From: Azoarcus taiwanensis
GTDB lineage: Bacteria; Pseudomonadota; Gammaproteobacteria; Burkholderiales; Rhodocyclaceae
NCBI RefSeq assembly: GCF_012910885.1
Contig: NZ_WTVM01000017.1
Location: forward strand, 1 to 44,545
Direction: 5' to 3'
Length of the DNA: 44,545 nucleotides
A program made the translations under genes and the position numbers. Below, piece after piece: positions 35,406-42,058 of this stretch; positions within the stretch are counted from its first letter, which is position 1, and each line of letters starts with the position of its first letter. Under the pieces are notes generated by a model that made no database searches, was not told the origin of the DNA, and worked only from the letters and a program-made list of their open reading frames with translations.

Positions 35406-37502
35406 ATGACCACCGCCACCCGAACCCCCAGCGATTCCCGCCACTGGCTCGACGAGCTCAACCCCGAGCAGCGCGCTGCGGTTTGTCACTGCATTGGTGA
35501 GGGCGGTGCGCCGCCCAGTGGGCCGCTGCTGGTGATTGCAGGCGCCGGCACCGGCAAGACCGGCACCCTCGCCCATCGTGTCGCCAATCTCGTCATCCAC
35601 GGCACCGATCCATCGCGCATCCTGTTGCTCACCTTCTCGCGGCGTGCTGCCGACGAGATGGGGCGTCGGGTGCGTCGTATCCTCGCCCGCGCGGCGGCGG
35701 ATCATGCCTGGCTCGCCCAGGTGCAACTGCCCTGGTCCGGCACTTTTCATGCGGTGGGCGCCCGGTTGCTGCGCGATTTCGCCGGGCGCATCGGGCTGGA
35801 TGCCGGCTTCACCATCCACGACCGCGAGGACTCGGCCGACCTGATGAATCTGGCGCGTCACGAGGCCGGGTTGTCCGCGCGAGAGCGGCGCTTTCCGCTG
35901 AAGAACACCTGCCTGGCGATCTACTCGGCCGCGGTGAACGCACGAAAACCGCTCCATGAGGTGTTGCGGGCGAGCTTTCCGTGGTGCCTCGAGTGGGAAG
36001 ATGAACTCAAGCGCCTTTTCCGAGCCTATGTCGAGGCCAAGCAGACGCAGCAGGTGCTCGACTACGACGACCTGCTGCTCTACTGGGCGCATATGGTCGC
36101 GGACCCGGCGCTGGCGGCCGAACTCGGCGGGCTGTTCGACCATATCCTGGTCGACGAGTACCAGGACACCAACCCGCTGCAGGCCGCAATTCTGCTCGCG
36201 ATGAAACCGGATGGCCGCGGCCTCGCGGTAGTCGGCGACGACGCCCAGTCGATCTACGCCTTTCGCGGTGCGACGGTGCGCAACATCCTCGACTTTCCGG
36301 CCCAGTTCGACCCGCCTGCCGAGCGCATCGTGCTCAACCGCAACTACCGCTCGACCCGTCCCATCCTCGAAGCCGCGAATGCAGTCATTGCGATGGCCGG
36401 CGAAGGTTTCGCCAAGAACCTGTGGACCGCGCGTGAGGACGGCGGTCGTCCGCGCCTGGTATCGGTGCGGGACGATGCCGATCAGGTGGGCTTCATCGTC
36501 GCCGAGGTACTGGCCCGGCGCGAGCAGGGCATGCCGCTGCGTCAGCAGGCGGTGCTGTTCCGTGCCGCGAGCCACAGCGCACGCCTCGAGATGGAGCTGA
36601 CCCGGCGCAACATCCCGTTCGTGAAGTTCGGCGGTCTGAAGTTTCTCGAAGCAGCCCATGTCAAGGATGTGCTGGCGCTGCTGCGCTGGCTGGAGAATCC
36701 GCGCGACCGGGTGTCGGGGTTTCGCGTGCTGCAGCTTCTTGCCGGCATCGGCCCGAAGACCGCGGCCAAGGTGCTCGACAACGTCTGCGCGGCACATGAC
36801 GGCTGTGCCCTGCTCGCCGAGCAACCGGTGCCCGAAGCGGCACGCGAGGCCTGGCGCGAGTTTGCGGTCCTGGCCGAGACGCTGAGCGCGGCGCAGGCGC
36901 CCTGGCCGGCGGCGTTCGAAGCGGCATGCACCTGGTATCTGGCGCAGATGCCCCGCCTTTACGAGGATGCCACAGTGCGCCAGGGTGACATCGAGCAGTT
37001 GCAGCGCATCGCGGCCACCTACCCCGGCCGGCGCGCGTTTCTCACCGAACTCACGCTGGATCCGCCCAACGCAACCAGCGATGAAGCCGGCATCCCGCTG
37101 CGCGACGAGGACTACCTGATCCTGTCCACGATGCATTCGGCCAAGGGTCAGGAATGGCGTGCTGTGACGGTGCTCAACGCGGTGGATGGTTGCATCCCGT
37201 CAGACATGGCGACCGGCGCCGAGGCGGAGATAGACGAGGAGCGCCGGCTGCTCTACGTCGCGATGACCCGCGCACGCGACTCGCTCGACCTCGTCGTGCC
37301 GCAGCGCTTCTACGTCACCCAGCAGCAGGGACTGGGCGACCGCCATGTCTATGCCGGCCGCAGTCGCTTCATTCCCAACCGTCTGCTGCCCTGTTTCGAG
37401 CAGCTATCGTGGCCGGAGCCACCGCCCGAACTCCGTGGCACCCCCGAGTCGCGCCAGGCGGCGATCGATCTGGCCGCCAAGATGCGCGGCATGTGGGACT
37501 GA
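35406..37502 (+). CDS. UvrD/Rep-family ATP-dependent DNA helicase
   Basis: 698 residues from ATG 35406. A GTG at 35376 is an alternative. Superfamily 1A motifs appear in order: Q-motif LNPEQRAAV, motif I IAGAGTGKTGTLAHR, motif Ia LLLTFSRRAADEM, motif II VDEYQDTN, motif III GDDAQSIYAFRGA, motif IV LNRNYRST, motif V ILSTMHSAKGQEW, motif VI VAMTRARDSL. It unwinds DNA 3' to 5' in repair or replication-fork processing. It is somewhat shorter than PcrA/UvrD (about 720 residues) and lacks an obvious exonuclease domain. Which of Rep, UvrD or PcrA it matches was not resolved. Confidence 0.94.
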   Translation: MTTATRTPSDSRHWLDELNPEQRAAVCHCIGEGGAPPSGPLLVIAGAGTGKTGTLAHRVANLVIHGTDPSRILLLTFSRRAADEMGRRVRRILARAAADHAWLAQVQLPWSGTFHAVGARLLRDFAGRIGLDAGFTIHDREDSADLMNLARHEAGLSARERRFPLKNTCLAIYSAAVNARKPLHEVLRASFPWCLEWEDELKRLFRAYVEAKQTQQVLDYDDLLLYWAHMVADPALAAELGGLFDHILVDEYQDTNPLQAAILLAMKPDGRGLAVVGDDAQSIYAFRGATVRNILDFPAQFDPPAERIVLNRNYRSTRPILEAANAVIAMAGEGFAKNLWTAREDGGRPRLVSVRDDADQVGFIVAEVLARREQGMPLRQQAVLFRAASHSARLEMELTRRNIPFVKFGGLKFLEAAHVKDVLALLRWLENPRDRVSGFRVLQLLAGIGPKTAAKVLDNVCAAHDGCALLAEQPVPEAAREAWREFAVLAETLSAAQAPWPAAFEAACTWYLAQMPRLYEDATVRQGDIEQLQRIAATYPGRRAFLTELTLDPPNATSDEAGIPLRDEDYLILSTMHSAKGQEWRAVTVLNAVDGCIPSDMATGAEAEIDEERRLLYVAMTRARDSLDLVVPQRFYVTQQQGLGDRHVYAGRSRFIPNRLLPCFEQLSWPEPPPELRGTPESRQAAIDLAAKMRGMWD

Positions 37503-37564
37503 GCCGGAAAATTGCGTGAGCACAGGAATGCACCCCGTCTGATGTCACGCTTTCCTGGCCGCTT

Positions 37565-37795
37565 CTAACGCTCGCGTCTGCCGAGCATTGAAACCAGTGC
37601 ACTCGCGACAGCGAGAACCGCGCCGACGGCGATGGTGGTGCCGGCCAGTCGCACGAAACGGCCTCCGTCGATGACATCCGTGATGAGCAGGATGGCAAGC
37701 AGGGCGAGCACGATGACGATGGCGCCAGCGAGGAACTTGAAGATGCTCGCGATACCGGCTTGCGGTTCCTCATCGGGGTGATTGGGATCCTGCAT
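37565..37795 (-). CDS. small two-helix membrane protein
   Basis: 76 residues. The ATG at 37795 (MQDPNHPDEEPQAGIASIFK) is chosen because GGAG sits 6 nt upstream; two earlier in-frame ATG codons do not have such spacing. Two hydrophobic segments (FLAGAIVIVLALLAILLITD and LAGTTIAVGAVLAVASALVS) flank a short loop, with a charged C-terminus. No family recognised. Convergent with the helicase gene. Confidence 0.65.
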   Translation of the reverse strand: MQDPNHPDEEPQAGIASIFKFLAGAIVIVLALLAILLITDVIDGGRFVRLAGTTIAVGAVLAVASALVSMLGRRER

Positions 37796-37840
37796 CGACA
37801 TCTCCAACATAAAGTGACGCTTGCTCGTCGAGAGCTTGAT

Positions 37841-37846
37841 TATAAT
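37841..37846 (+). promoter_or_regulatory. TATAAT box upstream of the envelope trio
   Basis: A consensus -10 TATAAT lies in the 222-bp gap before the membrane-protein gene at 38018. No good -35 at the right spacing is seen (TTGCTC is only 14 bp away). It would give a leader of about 165 nt. Confidence 0.35.
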
Positions 37847-38017
37847 CCGCCGGTTTTCATGTCATGTTGATTCTGAAGGGAACCCGTGCGTCATTGTCTG
37901 CGACGTCAAAGTCTGCGGATCGAAGGCGCTCCCAGACCGACAGATGTGTGCGTGAATTGCAGCGATATGGGCGCGCACCGCTTCGGGCCTGCTCTCACTT
38001 TTGACGAGGTCTGTTGC

Positions 38018-38944
38018 ATGTCGGAACCGCCGTCCATTCAGCAGCATGCCGTGAGCAACCAGCCCACCAAGGTGCAGGCTGCGGTCGGCAAAGCCTGGGT
38101 TCCGCCGACCGGAGCCGATGATCGCGGTAAGACTCGGATTGGCGCAGGCTCGAGCGGTTTGCTGCAATCATCGAGCTTGGGAGGCGACCCTGTCTCGGCA
38201 GTCGGCAGGGGGCTGCGCAAGGCGTGGCGCTCGCTCGAGATTCTGGTCGGCCTGATCATCGCCTTCGTATCACCGTTCGCCTTGTTGTTTCTGCTCGTGA
38301 CACAGGCCAAGTGGGCGCTCGCGCTGGGTGCGCTGACTACGGCCGCCCACGCGTACTGGCGGGTCCGAATGGATGGCTGGAACGAGCGCCCGGACGGGAG
38401 TCGTCCGGGCTTCAAGGGGCGTGCCGCCCTGCTGTTTCTCATTCTGTGCCTGAACTGCATGTTCTGGGGCCTGTTGATTGCCAGCGTGATGCCCGCGACC
38501 TGGGTGGCCGATTTCAACGCCAGCGCGCCCGCCTGGCTCGCCGACCACCACTGGGAGCGATGGTCGGTCACCTTCAGGCAAACCATCGAGTCGTTCGTAA
38601 GCATTGCGCTGATCGAGGTCTTCGCCTACCTGCTCGCCCTGCTGCCCTTCGTCCTCGTTTTCGCGGTGAGCGTATTGCTGGTCATACGCATCGGCTTGCC
38701 AAGGGTTACCGACAAGCTCATGTTCGTCGCCCGCGTCCTTGTGATCGGGATGATCGCGGGCATCGTCATCCAGATCCTCTGGGGGCCTTCGCTCGAGTGG
38801 CTGTTCTGGGCGATCAATGGCTACATCCTCTGGCGGGGTGCCGGGTTGCTTACCTTGCTCAGCATCATCGTGATCGGCTTCATGCCGTTCCGCATCGTCG
38901 AGTTGCTCCGTCGAGGTCGTTGGTTGAGGACATTCTTCGCATGA
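38018..38944 (+). CDS. multi-pass membrane protein, first gene of a coupled trio
   Basis: 308 residues from the ATG at 38018, with GAGG 8 nt upstream. A GTG at 37886 after AGGG would add 44 residues that look unlike a natural N-terminus. A polar region of about 70 residues precedes six or so membrane helices (SLEILVGLIIAFVSPFALLF, ALLFLILCLNCMFWGLLIAS, a long LLALLPFVLVFAVSVLLVIR, FVARVLVIGMIAGIVIQILW and the C-terminal GLLTLLSIIVIGFMPF). Its stop overlaps the next start (ATGA). Unrecognised family. It may anchor or export the two following envelope proteins. Confidence 0.75.
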   Translation: MSEPPSIQQHAVSNQPTKVQAAVGKAWVPPTGADDRGKTRIGAGSSGLLQSSSLGGDPVSAVGRGLRKAWRSLEILVGLIIAFVSPFALLFLLVTQAKWALALGALTTAAHAYWRVRMDGWNERPDGSRPGFKGRAALLFLILCLNCMFWGLLIASVMPATWVADFNASAPAWLADHHWERWSVTFRQTIESFVSIALIEVFAYLLALLPFVLVFAVSVLLVIRIGLPRVTDKLMFVARVLVIGMIAGIVIQILWGPSLEWLFWAINGYILWRGAGLLTLLSIIVIGFMPFRIVELLRRGRWLRTFFA

Positions 38945-41073
38945 CGCACAAGGTTGCCAAACCGCTCGTGGTGGCCGGTCCGAGCCGCGGCCTGATGGAG
39001 AAGGCTGGAATCCTCTTCACTGCGCGGTGGCCGAGCATCCGTCGACTGGCTGTGGCGTTACTCGTCTTCGCTCTGCTCCCGTTGTCCCATGCGACCGAAG
39101 CGGATGGCTTTTCGATGCCCCGGCAGGACTTCATCATCATGGAAGCCGGCACGGACGCGTATGGCTTCAGGTTCCAGGATCTTGTCGTCCTCGATCCGCG
39201 GGAGGGCAGCATGCTCAAGGTGCTGCCGATGAGCCCCCGCCTCCCCGATGACCTGAATCTGCGCCCCTCCGATCGCCTGCGTTTCTACCCGACCAACCGG
39301 ACCGCGGTCCGGACCGTGGTTGCGCCCAGCGGGCAGACGGTTGCGCACAACCGCGTGATGGGTCGCGATGCATCGAGCCGGCGCATGCACAGCTATGTCT
39401 GGCGCTTGGCCAGCGGCGAGCTTGTCCTTGCGCTGAGCGATGCCTACGGTTTCGCACTGCTGGGCGAGGACGGCGATCATCTGGCCGTACTGGCCGAAGA
39501 CAAGTCGGTGTCCGTCACCGAGTTCCAGGTGTGGGACACCGGTCAGAACCAGATGGTGTTCAAGGCACGATTTCCCGAAGCCAGACGCGTTGTCGCGCAC
39601 CAGACGAATTCGACCCGTTTCGCGGTGTTTTCGCTGGACAACGATTACGTGATGCTGTGGGATCACGAGCAGCAGCAACTCCACCGCATCGCGATACCAG
39701 AAGGCAGGCGGCTGAGACTGCTCGGGAACGGCGACACCTGGAACATGTATCGGGGCGAGAACATCGTCATTTCGGCCGATGATCGCTGGCTGGCCTTCAT
39801 CGGAGACGCGACACGGCAGGTGCCGGCATACAATTTCCACTTGGTCGAGCTTGGAGCCGCCGGAGAGCTTCAGCCGGTAAAACTGCAGGACTCGGGCCGG
39901 AGCCTGGGCAATCCCTTCAATTGGGTGGCCTTCGGCGCAGGGCTGCTGGGGGCGAACGAAACCTCGCTGCGTCTTCTCGCCCTGCCGTTCGATCCAAGGG
40001 GCGGGACTTGGTCCCCGAAGGCCTGGGTGGCACGGCGTCACTCGCCTTCGGCCTGCACCGCAAACAACAGCCGTGAGCTCAGCGAATGCAGTCAATCGCC
40101 GGAGAGCGCGCGGGATCGCGCCCGACGTGCCTTCGTGCCGAGCGATGCGCTGCTCGAGCCGATTCAGGTCGACATTCACTCGCGCTATATCGCAAGCAAC
40201 GACGGCAAGCTGCTGGTCGCATGGGACAGCTACAACCGGCGACCCATCATCCTGGATGCGAGCACCTTCCCCCCGCGCGAGCTCTCGCCGGCCCGGCCGG
40301 ATGCGACCGACCCCGCGGCACTCCACGAATTCAGGCCAGGCATTCCGCGCGACGATGGCCAGTCAGCCGGTGGTCTGCTGCGTTTAAGTCACTTCGCCCG
40401 GCACCTCGTGATCTTCACTCCGGAGCCCGGCTTCACCTCGTCGCCACCGGTCCGGGTCCAGTCCTATTCCGTCCCGGCATTGATTCCGGGCGCGGCGCCC
40501 GAACTGACGCTTGCCGACTATCTGCTCGCCCGCAGTCGGAGTGCGGGTGTGTGGCATCCTGCGCTTTGCCGTCTGGAGCCGGAGGCGTGCCTCGCAGAGG
40601 ACGCGGCTGCGACACGCGAGGCGGGGGCAGCAAACCGGACGCGCGACGTCGATGCGCCGATGCGATTCGACATCTTCATCGTGGAGGACGAGCCGGATCC
40701 GATCGAAGCGTGGATGAGACGCGACCCTTCGCGGGAGCGCGCATCCGCTCCCGATCTGTGCAGGGCTTTCGAGCGCATCCAGCGGCCGATCCAGGGCGAG
40801 CCCTTCATCGTGGACGAGCGTTTCGAAGGAATCCGCATCGTCGGTCAGGGTGAGATCGTCTCGAGCGACCCGTCGATTCCGTTCCGCGAAGGAGACATCC
40901 TCTTCGATGGGGGCTGGTGCCGGAACACCGTGTGCTCGGCCGACGAGTTTGCCCGCGAGATCAAGCGGCTGTGTGCCTCGCGCGGCCATGACCTCGTCCG
41001 CAACCTGGTGCTGGAGGTGGGCTCTGCCGACCCTGCACGAAACCGTTCATGGATCATGCTGGAGAAGCGATGA
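38941..41073 (+). CDS. large exported protein with repeated beta segments, unknown function
   Basis: 710 residues from the ATG at 38941, which overlaps the upstream stop by four bases; the same frame is open far upstream but only as a shadow of the preceding gene. A hydrophobic segment (RRLAVALLVFALLPLSHA, about 35-52) acts as signal peptide or anchor. The middle has several strand-rich blocks resembling beta-propeller blades (VSVTEFQVWDTGQNQMVFKA, TRFAVFSLDNDYVMLWDHEQ, NIVISADDRWLAFIGDATRQ). The last 90 residues (RFEGIRIVGQGEIVSSDPSI, then FREGDILFDGGWCRN) recall a PDZ fold with extra cysteines. Domain calls are inferred by eye. It overlaps the lipoprotein gene. Confidence 0.75.
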   Translation: MTHKVAKPLVVAGPSRGLMEKAGILFTARWPSIRRLAVALLVFALLPLSHATEADGFSMPRQDFIIMEAGTDAYGFRFQDLVVLDPREGSMLKVLPMSPRLPDDLNLRPSDRLRFYPTNRTAVRTVVAPSGQTVAHNRVMGRDASSRRMHSYVWRLASGELVLALSDAYGFALLGEDGDHLAVLAEDKSVSVTEFQVWDTGQNQMVFKARFPEARRVVAHQTNSTRFAVFSLDNDYVMLWDHEQQQLHRIAIPEGRRLRLLGNGDTWNMYRGENIVISADDRWLAFIGDATRQVPAYNFHLVELGAAGELQPVKLQDSGRSLGNPFNWVAFGAGLLGANETSLRLLALPFDPRGGTWSPKAWVARRHSPSACTANNSRELSECSQSPESARDRARRAFVPSDALLEPIQVDIHSRYIASNDGKLLVAWDSYNRRPIILDASTFPPRELSPARPDATDPAALHEFRPGIPRDDGQSAGGLLRLSHFARHLVIFTPEPGFTSSPPVRVQSYSVPALIPGAAPELTLADYLLARSRSAGVWHPALCRLEPEACLAEDAAATREAGAANRTRDVDAPMRFDIFIVEDEPDPIEAWMRRDPSRERASAPDLCRAFERIQRPIQGEPFIVDERFEGIRIVGQGEIVSSDPSIPFREGDILFDGGWCRNTVCSADEFAREIKRLCASRGHDLVRNLVLEVGSADPARNRSWIMLEKR

Positions 41074-42047
41074 GACTCCCAGACTGCGCCGTACGTCGTG
41101 CCATCGCGTTGGCTGTGGCGTGCCTGACGGCTGTTGCGCTGAGTGCCTGTGGGGACAGGCTGCTCGAGTCGAAGGAGACCGGTTTCATCCTTGCCGACCC
41201 ATTGGAGCATCGTCGCACGACCGAACCCCGGCATCACCAGCGATGGCCCAACCACCCTGCATCGAGCGCGAACAAGCGCCTCCAGCCACCTCTGGTGGTC
41301 GGGGCTGTCATCGACTCCACCCGCGAGCCGGAACCGCTCATGAGCCTGATGCGGGTTGCGGTCGATCTGTATCCGCCGATTGACTGCGATGATCCGCCGG
41401 ACTGGTTGATGGCGTCCGGCGCGCTCGATGTTCCCGCATCGGTTGCCGCGGAACGGCTGGTCGATCTGGGCACGCCGGTGCGATCCGCCGAGCTTTGGGT
41501 GGTGCCCGGATCGCGGGATGGGGCGTACGTGGACGTCAGCATCCCGGCCGACAGTACGGCGGGCCGCACGATTGCCATGGAGGCGAGTTACAGCGCAGTC
41601 GCGCCTGAGCTTCAGTATCGCGAGCCCTTCGAGACCGTCTTTCAGTTTGGTCCGGACTGGCTGGGTCTACCCCTGCGCCAGGCCGGTGTGGGCCGCACCG
41701 TGGTGTTTCCACCCAGTCAGGACTGCTCGAGTGTCGAGCGTGCGCAGGACGACCGGTTGCCAACGCGCGTGATCGTCTACGGCGCCTTCGACCAGGGGTC
41801 TTCACCGGACAAGTACATTCGGGTTCCCGCAGACGTACCCTTTACCGCGCGTGTGATTGAGAGGTGTCCGTTGAGCCTGAGCCAGAGGAACGAACTCGTC
41901 GAGGTCAGGACCGGTCCGATCTACCGCCCCCCATCCAGAGAATGGCGGTTCACCGCCACCGCTCGCGGCGAGTGTGAGGGCGGGGTCGTCAAACTGGAAT
42001 TCGGTCCCCTGACTGCCCCGGTCATCGAAAGGAGTTCCCGGGGCTAG
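41070..42047 (+). CDS. putative lipoprotein, third gene of the coupled trio
   Basis: 325 residues from the ATG at 41070, overlapping the previous stop by four bases, with GGAG 5 nt upstream. It begins MRLPDCAVRRAIALAVACLT, and a lipobox LSAC follows (ALSACGDRLLESKET). The rest is strand-rich with proline and acidic residues, and no recognised domain. Lipid anchoring to the inner or outer membrane is expected. It converges on the formate dehydrogenase gene with an 11-bp gap. The function is unknown. Confidence 0.75.
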   Translation: MRLPDCAVRRAIALAVACLTAVALSACGDRLLESKETGFILADPLEHRRTTEPRHHQRWPNHPASSANKRLQPPLVVGAVIDSTREPEPLMSLMRVAVDLYPPIDCDDPPDWLMASGALDVPASVAAERLVDLGTPVRSAELWVVPGSRDGAYVDVSIPADSTAGRTIAMEASYSAVAPELQYREPFETVFQFGPDWLGLPLRQAGVGRTVVFPPSQDCSSVERAQDDRLPTRVIVYGAFDQGSSPDKYIRVPADVPFTARVIERCPLSLSQRNELVEVRTGPIYRPPSREWRFTATARGECEGGVVKLEFGPLTAPVIERSSRG

Positions 42048-42058
42048 CAGCTCGACAT

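Noticed and set aside
35304-37136. 610-codon minus-strand open frame
   Set aside because: It is antisense to the helicase, which has all superfamily 1 motifs; no recognisable domain in the antisense product.
38224-38940. N-terminal extension of the large exported protein by 239 codons
   Set aside because: It overlaps the membrane-protein gene in another frame and has biased, non-protein-like composition. The ATG at 38941 overlaps the upstream stop and precedes a signal-like segment.
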